A DNA stretch of 64,000 nt from Neobacillus niacini NBRC 15566 (lineage in GTDB: Bacteria; Bacillota; Bacilli; Bacillales; Cytobacillaceae). Of this stretch, positions 17,604 through 26,518 are shown piece by piece. Below the pieces are notes generated by a model, which was given only the letters and a program-made list of their open reading frames with translations, made no database searches and was not told where the DNA came from. Location: positions 1 through 64,000 of the forward strand of contig NZ_BCVA01000010.1 in the NCBI RefSeq assembly GCF_001591505.1. Direction: 5' to 3'. Numbering within the stretch: the first letter of the stretch is position 1; the number at the start of each line of letters is the position of its first letter. Both the position numbers and the translations under genes were made by a program.

Positions 17604-18680
17604 TTACTCTAGTGACATTTTAAATTCTAAAAAGTATTCGTTGTATTTTCCCAGCAGCTCTAGACCTAAGTTTTCATATACTTCTAAATTTCTGCGACTT
17701 TCTTCTCGTGGGTAAAAACGTTCATCGTTTATTACTTCCTCGTCTAATAAATCCCAAGCTGCTTTATTTGGAATTGCATATCCTACATAATCAGTATTTT
17801 GTGCAGCCACTTCTGCATCTAGCATAAAGTTTATGAATTGATGGGCGCCTTCCACATTTTTTGAAGTTTTAGGAATAACCATATTATCGAACCATAAGTT
17901 TGAGCCTTCTTGTGGGACGGCGTAGTCCAACTCTTCGTTTTCGTACATCATGTCTGCTGCTTGACCAGAAAATGTTACGGCCACTGTCGCCTCATTATTA
18001 ATCATTAGTGGCGTAATTTCATCACCAATAATCGCTTTGACATTTCCATTTAGTTGCTTTAATTTTTCTAAGGCTTCACGCAATTCATTTTCATCACGTG
18101 AATTTAACGAATATCCTAAACTGTTTAACCCCATTCCGATGACCTCACGTGCACCATCTACTAAAAATACTTTATTCTTTAATGCAGGATCCCATAAATC
18201 GTCCCAAGAATCAAAAGTGATATGTTTCGGGACTTCTTTAGGATTATAAACTACACCAACCGTTCCCCAAAAGTATGGAATGGAATATTTGTTTTTCGAA
18301 TCGAATGGTAAATCTAAAAAGTAAGGATCAATATTTTGCAAGTTGGGAAGTTTCGAATGATCAATTTCAATTAACAGATCTTCTTTAATCATTGTTTCAA
18401 TCGTATATTCTGATGGGACAACAACATCATAGGATGTGCCGCCTTGTCTAATTTTCGTTAACATTGCTTCATTAGAATCGTACGTTTCATAAATAACTGA
18501 AATGCCTGTTTCTTTTTCAAACTGCTTAATCAGTGCCGGGTCAATATATTCTCCCCAATTGTATACAATTAAAGTGTCCTTTCCACCAGCTGTACTTGCT
18601 GCTTCGAGTTTTGAGGCCACAAACGAAAGGATACCACACGCTATAATGATTGCTAACATTATTTGAACTAAAGATTTCAT
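17604..18680 (-). CDS. potD: Spermidine/putrescine-binding protein PotD
   Basis: 358 residues. A hydrophobic N-terminal segment (to about residue 28) exports or anchors it; IIAC-G near residue 15 could be a lipobox but is not clear-cut. The mature part opens LIVYNWGEYIDPALIKQFEKETGI and continues YDVVVPSEYTIETMI and YFWGTVGVVYNP, all typical of PotD/PotF binding proteins, which deliver polyamines to PotBC. It is the last gene of potABCD; its ATG overlaps the potC stop by 4 bp (ATGA). Confidence 0.93.
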   Translation of the reverse strand: MKSLVQIMLAIIIACGILSFVASKLEAASTAGGKDTLIVYNWGEYIDPALIKQFEKETGISVIYETYDSNEAMLTKIRQGGTSYDVVVPSEYTIETMIKEDLLIEIDHSKLPNLQNIDPYFLDLPFDSKNKYSIPYFWGTVGVVYNPKEVPKHITFDSWDDLWDPALKNKVFLVDGAREVIGMGLNSLGYSLNSRDENELREALEKLKQLNGNVKAIIGDEITPLMINNEATVAVTFSGQAADMMYENEELDYAVPQEGSNLWFDNMVIPKTSKNVEGAHQFINFMLDAEVAAQNTDYVGYAIPNKAAWDLLDEEVINDERFYPREESRRNLEVYENLGLELLGKYNEYFLEFKMSLE

Positions 18681-19477
18681 CGAGTAGAGCCCTCCGTTTT
18701 TCTCGACCGCTTCGTAATGAAATAGTACATAACGACAATACCCACTGTCACGATAAACACTAGCCCTGAGATTGCATTAACGGTTAACGTAATACCAGCA
18801 CGTGCCATGGAATAGATTTCAACAGACAATGTACTAAATCCGTTACCAGTAACAAAAAATGTTACAGCAAAGTCATCTAATGAGTAGGTTAAGGCCATAA
18901 AGAAACCAGCTAATATCCCCGGTTTAATATACGGAACAATAACACGTGTTAATACAGCGCGGCGATTGGCCCCTAAATCAAGTGCTGCGTCAATTAAGTT
19001 CGTATTCATTTCCAATATCTTAGGCAAGACCATTAATACGACGATGGGGATACTGAAGGCAATATGTGAAATTAATACGGATGTAAAGCCAAGCTTAACC
19101 CCAATCATTGTGAATAATATTAAGAAGCTTGCTCCAATGACAACATCTGGGCTAACAATCAAAATATTATTTAATGATAATACAATGTTACGTATTTTGT
19201 AATTTCTTAATGAAACAATACCAACTGCTCCTAGTGTACCGATAATGGTAGCTATTAACGCAGATAGGAGTGCCACAATCACGGTATTGATTAAGATAAC
19301 GAGTAACCGGTTATCATCAAACACTGCTTGATAGTGTTCTAGTGTAAAACCTTCAAATGACCCCATTGAACCGCCGCTATTAAATGAATAAAAAATCAAG
19401 TAGAAGATCGGTGCATATAAAATAATAAACACGATGGCTAAATATACTTTAGCTAGAGGTGTTAACGTTGATCTCAT
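18677..19477 (-). CDS. potC: Spermidine/putrescine ABC permease PotC
   Basis: 266 residues, about six membrane helices. The EAA loop is AALDLGANRRAVLTRVIVPYIKPGILAGF, and FYSFNSGGSMGSFEGFTLEHYQAVF near the N terminus is characteristic of PotC. It pairs with PotB as the membrane channel. Its start directly abuts the potB stop, so translation is probably coupled. Confidence 0.94.
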   Translation of the reverse strand: MRSTLTPLAKVYLAIVFIILYAPIFYLIFYSFNSGGSMGSFEGFTLEHYQAVFDDNRLLVILINTVIVALLSALIATIIGTLGAVGIVSLRNYKIRNIVLSLNNILIVSPDVVIGASFLILFTMIGVKLGFTSVLISHIAFSIPIVVLMVLPKILEMNTNLIDAALDLGANRRAVLTRVIVPYIKPGILAGFFMALTYSLDDFAVTFFVTGNGFSTLSVEIYSMARAGITLTVNAISGLVFIVTVGIVVMYYFITKRSRKTEGSTR

Positions 19478-20281
19478 TTATGCTCGGCCTCCCTTTTTCT
19501 TTGTGCGTGTAAATCTCATGATTGCAAACATAATTAAGATTAAAAATACAGCAATGGTTGAACCCATTCCCCAATTTTGCGCAACTAAAAATTGCTGTTC
19601 TATCGCTGTACCAAGCGTAATTACTTTATTCCCAGCAATTAAGCGCGTAATCATGAAGAGGGAGAGAGCAGGGATGAACGTTACTTGAATCCCTGATTTT
19701 ACACCTTCAATAGTTAAAGGAAAAATGACGCGTCGGAACGTCGTAAGCGGTGAAGCACCTAAATCACGTGCTGCATAAATTAATGACGGATTCATTTTGT
19801 CTAACGCATTGAAGATGGGGATAATCATAAACGGTATAAAAATGTACACCGCGACGAACACGAAACTAAAGTCGGTAAATAGAATTTGGGTCGGGTCGAA
19901 GCCAAACATTTCCACTATTGCATTGACCGGTCCGTATAAACCGAAAATACCAATAAATGCATAGGTTTTTAATAATAAATTAATCCACGAAGGAATAATA
20001 ATGAGCATTAGCCATAGGTGCTTATGTTTTGTTTTTGTTAATAGGTACGCGGTTGGATAAGAGATGATCAGCGTAAAAAACGTGATGATCAATGCATACC
20101 AAAAGCTCGTTAACGTCATCGTTAAGTATGCTGATGAAAAGAAGTTTCTATAGTTTACTAGCGTAAATTCTCCGTTTAAATCGAGCATCGAATAATACAA
20201 AATAAGCCCAATCGGTGCAATAACGAAGAGTGCAATCCATAGTATATATGGGACGAATGCTGATTTTGACTTAAACTTCAT
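19478..20281 (-). CDS. potB: Spermidine/putrescine ABC permease PotB
   Basis: 267 residues, about six membrane helices. EAA loop [46 protein letters not shown] is a PotB/PotH signature. It overlaps the end of potA by 11 bp and ends where potC begins. It forms the permease heterodimer with PotC. Confidence 0.94.
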   Translation of the reverse strand: MKFKSKSAFVPYILWIALFVIAPIGLILYYSMLDLNGEFTLVNYRNFFSSAYLTMTLTSFWYALIITFFTLIISYPTAYLLTKTKHKHLWLMLIIIPSWINLLLKTYAFIGIFGLYGPVNAIVEMFGFDPTQILFTDFSFVFVAVYIFIPFMIIPIFNALDKMNPSLIYAARDLGASPLTTFRRVIFPLTIEGVKSGIQVTFIPALSLFMITRLIAGNKVITLGTAIEQQFLVAQNWGMGSTIAVFLILIMFAIMRFTRTKKKGGRA

Positions 20282-21368
20282 TCGTATACGCCTCTATGCG
20301 TGCATCAAATTCTTCTTCAGTTTCATTTAGACGCATAATGTGAATCGCCTCTGGATCGAAATCAAGACCTACTTGTGCACCTACTTCAGCCTTTTTCAGC
20401 GAGTGTACAAGCCACTCATTTCCATCTTTGTCATATGTCGATAACTCATAATGTACGCCGCGGAATAACTGCGTATCGACGGTAACACCTATTTTACCTG
20501 CTTCTGGTGATGTAATTTGAAGATCTTCTGGACGAATGACAACATCGATTTTTTCGTTGTTCTTCATTCCGCCGTCGACACAGTCAAATACTTTTCCAGC
20601 AAACTTCACTTTATAGTCTTCTAGCATAACACCCTCAACGATGTTTGACTCCCCGATGAAGTCCGCAACAAATCGGTTAATTGGCTCATCGTAAATATCA
20701 ACTGGCGTACCAGATTGCTGGATAATTCCTTCGTTTAAAACGAAAATTTCATCACTCATCGCCAAAGCTTCCTCTTGGTCGTGCGTAACAAAAATAAATG
20801 TTTTGCCAAGGCGTTGCTGCAGCTCACGCAGCTCGTATTGCATTTCTGTGCGCAGCTTTAAATCAAGTGCTGATAACGGTTCATCGAGCAGAATCACTTC
20901 TGGATCATTAATGATTGCTCGTGCGATTGCAACCCGTTGACGCTGACCGCCTGACATTTCTGTAATCTCACGGTTTTCGTAACCTGGCAGGTTTACGAAC
21001 TTTAACGCTTCTGCTACGCGGAATTTAATTTCCGATTCTTTTACTTTTTTTATTCGTAAACCAAATGCTACGTTTCCAAATACGTTTAAGTGCGGAAATA
21101 GGGCGTAGTCTTGGAATACAGTGTTTACTTGACGGTCATTTGCTGGTACGTCGTTTACATACTTGCCATTAATGTATACATTCCCTGTAGTCGGTTTTTC
21201 AAAGCCTGCAATGATTCGTAAAATTGTCGTTTTACCACAACCCGAAGGACCAAGTAATGTGTAAAATTTCCCACGTTCAAGTTCAAAGCTCACGTCTTGT
21301 AAAACTTTCGTCTGACTGTCATAAAATTTTGTTACGTTATCGAATCGGATAATAATATCGTTTGCCAT
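20271..21368 (-). CDS. potA: Spermidine/putrescine ABC transporter ATPase PotA
   Basis: 365 residues. ATPase domain: Walker [10 protein letters not shown] near 39-47, signature MSGGQRQR, Walker [13 protein letters not shown], switch His in VTHDQ. A C-terminal TOBE-type regulatory domain follows (about 245-345, [10 protein letters not shown]). It is first in potABCD. AGGAGG precedes the ATG. A weak promoter candidate lies upstream (TTGATT 21526-21531, 18 bp, TACACT 21502-21507). Confidence 0.94.
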   Translation of the reverse strand: MANDIIIRFDNVTKFYDSQTKVLQDVSFELERGKFYTLLGPSGCGKTTILRIIAGFEKPTTGNVYINGKYVNDVPANDRQVNTVFQDYALFPHLNVFGNVAFGLRIKKVKESEIKFRVAEALKFVNLPGYENREITEMSGGQRQRVAIARAIINDPEVILLDEPLSALDLKLRTEMQYELRELQQRLGKTFIFVTHDQEEALAMSDEIFVLNEGIIQQSGTPVDIYDEPINRFVADFIGESNIVEGVMLEDYKVKFAGKVFDCVDGGMKNNEKIDVVIRPEDLQITSPEAGKIGVTVDTQLFRGVHYELSTYDKDGNEWLVHSLKKAEVGAQVGLDFDPEAIHIMRLNETEEEFDARIEAYTNEV

Positions 21369-21626
21369 GGAAGCCTCCTATGAATAAGAATTATTCTCTA
21401 CTAAAAATTTGTAGCGGTAACTTATGAATTATTTTAAAAATAACATTAATGAAAATAAGAAGGTGCGAAAAGAGTAGATTATAATGAAAGGTATCGAATT
21501 GAGTGTAGTCATAGAAAGGTAAAAAAATCAATTGTTTTTCCTTGTATTTACTCAAATGATGAGATGACTTTGAGGCGATGCCTTGTGGAGAATTTCCTTA
21601 CTCCTTTCCGCTTTGCATTTCTTTTT
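21369..21626. other. pot operon upstream region
   Basis: No gene. On the minus strand it contains the weak TTGATT-N18-TACACT promoter candidate (21502-21531) and a TATAAT hexamer (21478-21483) without a good -35. No regulator gene or operator was recognised. Confidence 0.35.
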
Positions 21627-21654
21627 ACAAAAAAAAACCCGTTTTTTCGGGTTC
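21627..21654 (-). terminator. Terminator after dus
   Basis: Minus strand AACCCG-AAAAAA-CGGGTT followed by a run of nine T, 30 bp after the dus stop. Confidence 0.88.
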
Positions 21655-21683
21655 TTTTCTCATTTTAGGACTTATTTATATCA

Positions 21684-22649
21684 TCAAGATTGGTTCGAAG
21701 CAAAGTTATCAAGCAATGCACGGACGTCATCTGTTGACTTAGTGTTCATTAATTGATTTCTTAATTCACTTGCCCCTGGGAAACCTTTAACATAAATTTT
21801 GAAGAACCGATGCAGTGCTGTGATTGAACGCGGCAATTCTTCTGCATAATTATCTTGAAGATTAAGTTGCAATCTTAGGAGATCAAGGTACTCCTTAGTG
21901 CTATGCTCTCTTGGTTCTTTTTCAAAGGCAAACGGATTTTTAAAAATACCACGCCCAATCATAACCCCATCAACACCGTATTTATTGGCCAACTCTAACC
22001 CGGTTTGGCGGTCAGGAATATCCCCATTGATCGTCAAAAGTGTATCTGGTGCTACCTGGTCACGAAGTTTCTTAATCTCCGGAATCAGCTCCCAATGAGC
22101 ATCTACTTTGCTCATTTCATTCCTTGTACGGAGATGAATGGATAGATTGACAATGTCTTGTTTCAATATATGTGTCAGCCAGTCATGCCATTCGTCTACT
22201 TCGCTGAAACCAAGCCTTGTCTTAACACTTACAGGCAATCCGCCTGCTTTTGCAGCTTGTATTAACTCTGCCGCAACATCTGGACGAAGGATAAGGCCGC
22301 TTCCCTTTCCATTCTGTGTCACATTAGGTACGGGACAGCCCATATTGATATCTATTCCCTTAAAGCCTAATTCTGCCATACCAATACTCATTTGCCTAAA
22401 GTTTTCAGGCTTATCCCCCCATATATGGGCAACGATTGGTTGTTCATCCTCTGTAAAAGTCAAACGCCCACGCACACTCTGCATCCCCTGTGGGTGACAA
22501 TAACTCTCACTGTTTGTAAACTCAGTAAAAAACACATCGGGTCTTCCTGCTTCACTCACAACATGGCGGAAAACAACATCCGTCACATCTTCCATTGGTG
22601 CTAGTATAAAAAAAGGTCGTGGTAAATCACGCCAAAAGTTTTCTTTCAT
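21684..22649 (-). CDS. dus: tRNA-dihydrouridine synthase
   Basis: 321 residues. An FMN-dependent TIM-barrel enzyme that reduces uridine to dihydrouridine in tRNA. Signatures: [12 protein letters not shown], the substrate/FMN motif [22 protein letters not shown] (catalytic Cys in MGCP, near residue 100), [13 protein letters not shown] and the phosphate-binding [13 protein letters not shown]. Spacing is typical of Dus. Which uridine it modifies cannot be told. In B. subtilis a dus gene (yfjN) also lies near rlmCD and pdaA. The transcript starts with an unusual hairpin, annotated separately. Confidence 0.93.
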   Translation of the reverse strand: MKENFWRDLPRPFFILAPMEDVTDVVFRHVVSEAGRPDVFFTEFTNSESYCHPQGMQSVRGRLTFTEDEQPIVAHIWGDKPENFRQMSIGMAELGFKGIDINMGCPVPNVTQNGKGSGLILRPDVAAELIQAAKAGGLPVSVKTRLGFSEVDEWHDWLTHILKQDIVNLSIHLRTRNEMSKVDAHWELIPEIKKLRDQVAPDTLLTINGDIPDRQTGLELANKYGVDGVMIGRGIFKNPFAFEKEPREHSTKEYLDLLRLQLNLQDNYAEELPRSITALHRFFKIYVKGFPGASELRNQLMNTKSTDDVRALLDNFASNQS

Positions 22650-22694
22650 ATTAATTCAAATCCTCTCATTAAGGGATCAGGACAACCCCCTTCT

Positions 22695-22727
22695 CCCAAA
22701 ATTAAAAAGCAGAATGTCTCTGCTTCT
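22695..22727 (-). terminator. Terminator-like hairpin at the 5' end of the dus transcript
   Basis: Minus strand AAGCAGA-GACAT-TCTGCTT followed by TTTAATTTT. It begins just after the predicted transcription start and about 46 nt before the dus ATG. No minus-strand gene ends here, so it is either an attenuator or a 5'-stabilising stem. Confidence 0.5.
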
Positions 22728-22733
22728 TCTACA

Positions 22734-22763
22734 CTTATACCATGCTTTAGTACCTTTTATCAA
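22734..22763 (-). promoter_or_regulatory. SigA-type promoter of dus
   Basis: TTGATA (22758-22763), 18-bp spacer, TATAAG (22734-22739) on the minus strand. Predicted start near 22727. Confidence 0.5.
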
Positions 22764-22940
22764 ACAGAGGGAATGTTTATATTCAATTTACAGACTCTTA
22801 TTAAGCAATTAACTCCTGCTAAAATCCACGCTATAACTAGTATTTCCACTGTTTCTAAACCATTACCAGAAAACTTGAAACATCACATCTCACTGTCATT
22901 TTTCACAATAGAAATGTGCCAAGGTACCTATCTTTGTTTT

Positions 22941-22967
22941 GTTTATACAATAAAATTGAATGGATAT
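22941..22967 (+). promoter_or_regulatory. Possible SigB-type promoter of the ferritin gene
   Basis: GTTTAT-N15-GGATAT resembles the SigB pattern GTTT-N12-15-GGGTAT. It would start transcription about 16 nt before the GTG codon, leaving just room for GGTGGAGAAA. General-stress control fits iron-storage proteins, but the match is imperfect. Confidence 0.33.
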
Positions 22968-22989
22968 TTCGAAATAGTGGTGGAGAAAA

Positions 22990-23499
22990 GTGAATGAAGA
23001 ACTTCAGAAATTGTTCAATAGTTTAATTCAAATTGAACATGTATCAACGACATTATATCTTGCCATGTCTGCATATTTAGGAAGGCTGAACTTTACAGGG
23101 ATGGCCCATTGGCTAAGGTTACAATCTGAAGAAGAGAGAACCCATATGCTTAGATTAATTGATTTTGTTGTAGATCGTGATGGAACTGTCCAACTCAACA
23201 ACCTTCCTGCTCAACCAAGTAACTTCGGTACACCATTAGAAACTTTTCAAAAGGTATTAGCACATGAGCAATTTGTTACAAACTCTTATAGACAGGCCTT
23301 TAATTATGTCAGTCAAGTCGATCCTCAAGCAGCTGTTATCATACAAGACTTTTTAAGAGAACAAATAGATGAGGAGGCACAAGCTAAAACGATCATCGAT
23401 CGTCTAAGATTGGCTGAAAATAACCCATCTGCTCTTTTATTATTAGATCAAGAGTTAGGCAGGAGAACTACTACTGTCACTCCCCCAGCAGCAGGTTAA
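22990..23499 (+). CDS. Non-haem ferritin (iron storage)
   Basis: 169 residues, a four-helix-bundle ferritin. N-terminal NEELQKLFNSLIQIEHVSTTLYLAMSAYL, HWLRLQSEEERTHMLRLIDFV with the ferroxidase Glu/His set, HEQFVTNSY and FLREQIDEEAQAKTIIDRL are ferritin signatures. The extra Pro/Thr-rich tail (TTTVTPPAAG) is longer than usual. The start is GTG, 4 nt after GGTGGAGAAAA. Ferritins oxidise Fe(II) and store it as mineral in 24-mers. It stands alone, convergent with the symporter gene downstream. Confidence 0.92.
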   Translation: MNEELQKLFNSLIQIEHVSTTLYLAMSAYLGRLNFTGMAHWLRLQSEEERTHMLRLIDFVVDRDGTVQLNNLPAQPSNFGTPLETFQKVLAHEQFVTNSYRQAFNYVSQVDPQAAVIIQDFLREQIDEEAQAKTIIDRLRLAENNPSALLLLDQELGRRTTTVTPPAAG

Positions 23500-23508
23500 T
23501 CAACGACA

Positions 23509-23560
23509 AATCCCCCTCAAAATCCGTATTTTCAACTTGATTTTGAGAGGGATTAAATAT
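23509..23560 (+). terminator. Terminator after ferritin
   Basis: AATCCCCCTCAAAATC / GATTTTGAGAGGGATT, a long stem with one mismatch, then AAATATTT. The T run is weak. Confidence 0.6.
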
Positions 23561-23613
23561 TTAACTAAGGTTTTAGGACAGTATTAATTTTATATAACAA
23601 CTTCAACTTTATT

Positions 23614-25074
23614 TTAGGAGGCGATAGAGCCGCCCTTCTTCTTCTGTTTCGTTTCCCAGAACTCAGCCCCTTCGATTCCAAGTTTGGCAGGTTTAAATAC
23701 TGGGTCTTTGTTTGCTTTTCTCTGTCTTGTATAGTCTTTCAAGACTTTAAGTGCCGGTTTCGTAAGCAACAGGATTACCGTAAGGTTTATCCATGCCATT
23801 GTTCCCATTCCTAGATCGCCCATTGCCCAGACAACCTCTGCTGTTCGAATACTTCCATAAAATGTAGCAACTAACAAAGTGACCTTCAGTATATGGTTCG
23901 GCCAATCGAATTTTACCTTTTTACTTCCTATCAAAAAAGCAAGATTTGTCTCTGCTTTATAGTAATAAGATAATAAAGTGGTAAAACAGAAAAAGAATAA
24001 GGATACAGCCATAAAGGCAATTCCGAATGACGGTAATGCAGATTCCACAGCAAGCTGTGTGTAAACAGAGGGTTCTACATCTCCGAGTCTTTCAGTAATA
24101 GGAGCTTTTCCTTCCGGTTTCACGTCATACATTCCTGTAATTAGGATCATAAAAGCGGTTGCCGGACAAATAATCAATGTATCGATGTAAACAGAAAATG
24201 CCTGGACTAAACCCTGTTTTGCGGGGTGTGATACTTCTGCTGCACCTGCTTCAAATGTTTCACTTCCTATGCCAGCTCCACTTGAGTAGACCCCTCTTTG
24301 TACTCCCCAAGCTACGGCCGAACCCATTAACCCTCCAAAAGTGGAGTTTAAATTAAAGGCACTGGTGAAAATAAGCGAAATGACATCTGGCAGTACGGTG
24401 TAATTCATGCTGAGGATAATAATACAGACTAATATATAGCCAATAGCCATAAACGGAACTATGATTTCAGCCGTTTTAGCAATCCTCTTGACACCACCAA
24501 AAATAATAAAACCAAGCAGCATAGCCATTGCTATTCCAGTCACTTCAGTCGACACTCCAAAAGCATTATTCAGCGTTAACGCTACTGTATTCGCCTGAAC
24601 ACCTGGCCATAAAAATGCCATAACTAATAATGTTACAACTGCTGATAAGACTGCAAACCATTTTAGCTTCAATCCTTTTACGATGTAAAAAGGGGTACCC
24701 CCTCGGTACTTCCCGTTTATTTTACTTTTGTAGACTTGAGAAAGAGTCGTTTCAATAAAAGAGGTAGCACTTCCTAAAATCGCAGCTACCCACATCCAGA
24801 AGACAGCACCTGGCCCACCAAATGCAATGGCAGTTGCGACACCCGCTACATTCCCAGTACCAATCCTGCTGCCCAATGACATTGCCAGTGACTGGAAAGA
24901 GCTAACACCTGCCTTTGAACCTCCACCTTGAAATGTCAGCTTAAACATGTCTTTAATATATCTAATCTGAACAAATCGTGTGAGAATGGTGAAAAGCAAT
25001 CCTAATCCTAAAAATGTATAGACCAATACTGAACTCCAAACATATCCATTCAACCAATTTACTAAATCCCCCAT
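23614..25074 (-). CDS. Alanine/glycine:cation symporter (AGCS family, AlsT-like)
   Basis: 486 residues, about 11 membrane helices. Diagnostic AGCS sequences are SSFQSLAMSLGSRIGTGNVAGVATAIAFGGPGAVFWMWV near residue 57-95 and GIGSETFEAGAAEVSHPAKQGLVQ. The family imports alanine or glycine (some members glutamine) with sodium or protons. GAGGGAG precedes the ATG. The upstream leader of about 160-200 nt contains several hairpins. The substrate is not determined. Confidence 0.93.
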   Translation of the reverse strand: MGDLVNWLNGYVWSSVLVYTFLGLGLLFTILTRFVQIRYIKDMFKLTFQGGGSKAGVSSFQSLAMSLGSRIGTGNVAGVATAIAFGGPGAVFWMWVAAILGSATSFIETTLSQVYKSKINGKYRGGTPFYIVKGLKLKWFAVLSAVVTLLVMAFLWPGVQANTVALTLNNAFGVSTEVTGIAMAMLLGFIIFGGVKRIAKTAEIIVPFMAIGYILVCIIILSMNYTVLPDVISLIFTSAFNLNSTFGGLMGSAVAWGVQRGVYSSGAGIGSETFEAGAAEVSHPAKQGLVQAFSVYIDTLIICPATAFMILITGMYDVKPEGKAPITERLGDVEPSVYTQLAVESALPSFGIAFMAVSLFFFCFTTLLSYYYKAETNLAFLIGSKKVKFDWPNHILKVTLLVATFYGSIRTAEVVWAMGDLGMGTMAWINLTVILLLTKPALKVLKDYTRQRKANKDPVFKPAKLGIEGAEFWETKQKKKGGSIAS

Positions 25075-25231
25075 AAAAACTCCCTCATATTTAAACTTTT
25101 TTTATCCATATGTACAGTAGGTTACACATTGTGTATACCCAAAAAATGCTTCGCAAAACATCAGCCTAAAAACCCGGATTCTCCCTTCGAGTTATAATAA
25201 AGTTTTCTACTGAAAATAAACCCAAGAAAGC

Positions 25232-25280
25232 TAAAAAGACCCAGAATTCGGAAAAATTTAGTTTACCGAAACTTGAGTCT
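25232..25280 (-). terminator. Orphan terminator-like hairpin upstream of the AGCS gene
   Basis: On the minus strand AAGACTCAAGTTTCGG pairs with CCGAATTCTGGGTCTT (14 of 16 positions) and is followed by TTTAGC. The preceding minus gene already has its own terminator at 25364-25403. Smaller hairpins with T runs follow before the ATG (near 25160-25190). This may be a regulated leader; no known riboswitch was recognised. Confidence 0.45.
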
Positions 25281-25363
25281 TGATCATAAATGTTTATTTT
25301 TATTGAGAAACAGTACGTACTTTCATGTGATTTAATGAAAAGCTCGTTACACGTATTTAAGGA

Positions 25364-25403
25364 AATAAAAATAAACCTTAGGTGGGCAAACCTAAGGTTT
25401 TAC
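25364..25403 (-). terminator. Terminator after the diguanylate cyclase gene
   Basis: Minus strand AAACCTTAGGT / ACCTAAGGTTT stem with a 6-nt loop, followed by ATTTTTATTT. Confidence 0.85.
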
Positions 25404-25416
25404 ATAGATAAGTTGA

Positions 25417-26283
25417 TTAGCAAAAACAAAAAGAATTGCTGCTGTCACTCGAAACTACCAATTGATTTCTACCATTCGCTTTTGCCTTGTATAAAGCCTG
25501 GTCTGTTTTTTCAATAAATTGGTCAACTTTTTCTGATTTATATTCGTTTAATCCCAAACTAATGGTGATCGGTACTTGTTGATCGTTGTAAATAAAATTA
25601 GAATCTTCCACAGCTTTACGGACATGTTCCGCAATTTCACTACCTTCTTCTAAACTCGTTTCTAGTAGCAGAATGGCAAATTCCTCGCCTCCCATTCTAA
25701 TAACCACGTCGGTGTCTCTAACGTTCCTTTTAATAACGTTCGTAATATGCTTAAGTGCATAATCACCGCACACGTGACCATAAGTGTCATTAACCTTTTT
25801 GAAATGGTCTATATCAAACATGACTAGAATTAAAGAGTTACTCATCCTTTTACTTAAGGGGATTGCGTGTTCAAGATATAAATCAAAATATCTTCGGTTG
25901 TATACTCCTGTTAATGGATCCGTAATAGTCATTTCTTCTACTTTCCGTACCAATTTTTCAGTTTTTATTCGTAAGTATCCGACTGTTAAAAGAATTGACC
26001 AATTTACTATTATACCTAAAACAAGGGTTAGTAAATCTAGAGAAAACTGGGTGAAACCCTCTTGGTTTAACTCAATCGTAAGTTCAAATAGGCTATAAAA
26101 GATTGCTGTTCCAATAACGACATTCCAACTTGGATACCTAAAGATGATGATGATACTTGGAATTAGAGCTATTGACCATATAAAAGGATAGTGGTCCCCG
26201 TGGTTATCTGCAATGGTATCAATAATAATGGGTAAAGCAGTCCCAACCAAAATAATTATCCAATTTAAATACCTGTATTTCAT
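25417..26283 (-). CDS. Membrane-bound diguanylate cyclase (GGDEF)
   Basis: 288 residues. Five or so membrane helices (about 5-130) form the sensor part, followed by a GGDEF domain starting at TDPLTGVYNRRYFD. The active site is GGEEF, catalytically competent. RDTD lies exactly five residues before it, the product-inhibition I-site (RxxD). FDIDHFKKVNDTYGH binds metal/GTP. It makes c-di-GMP from two GTP. ATG 26283 follows AAAGGAG; in-frame codons upstream lack a site. No EAL domain or partner gene is adjacent. A c-di-GMP riboswitch lies at 44.4 kb in the same window. Confidence 0.93.
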   Translation of the reverse strand: MKYRYLNWIIILVGTALPIIIDTIADNHGDHYPFIWSIALIPSIIIIFRYPSWNVVIGTAIFYSLFELTIELNQEGFTQFSLDLLTLVLGIIVNWSILLTVGYLRIKTEKLVRKVEEMTITDPLTGVYNRRYFDLYLEHAIPLSKRMSNSLILVMFDIDHFKKVNDTYGHVCGDYALKHITNVIKRNVRDTDVVIRMGGEEFAILLLETSLEEGSEIAEHVRKAVEDSNFIYNDQQVPITISLGLNEYKSEKVDQFIEKTDQALYKAKANGRNQLVVSSDSSNSFCFC

Positions 26284-26451
26284 AAGTTTCTTCTCCTTTG
26301 GAATCCCATACGAACGTATCTTAATTGTAATTATAGGTCGAGACATTTGTATAGTACCAAAACTTCTCAATTTAAAATTCATAAAAACCTAAGAAAAATA
26401 GGAACAGATTCCTATTGTTATTTTTTGTCCTAAACATGTTCTTCTGACATG

Positions 26452-26481
26452 TAAAAAAGCCCAGTCATATTAACTGGGCAT
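26452..26481 (-). terminator. Terminator after the FUSC gene
   Basis: Minus strand GCCCAGT / ACTGGGC stem followed by six T. A second inverted repeat (AAGGATTATT / AATAATCCTT, 26491-26518) precedes it. Confidence 0.85.
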
Positions 26482-26518
26482 AACAGAAAGAAGGATTATT
26501 GACACAAGAATAATCCTT

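Noticed and set aside
17604..21368. Horizontal transfer of the pot operon
   Set aside because: Codon choice looked slightly richer in GC third positions in places, but not enough to claim by eye, and no mobile element flanks it.
25075..25236. Glycine riboswitch before the AGCS gene
   Set aside because: The conserved glycine aptamer blocks could not be found; only generic hairpins.
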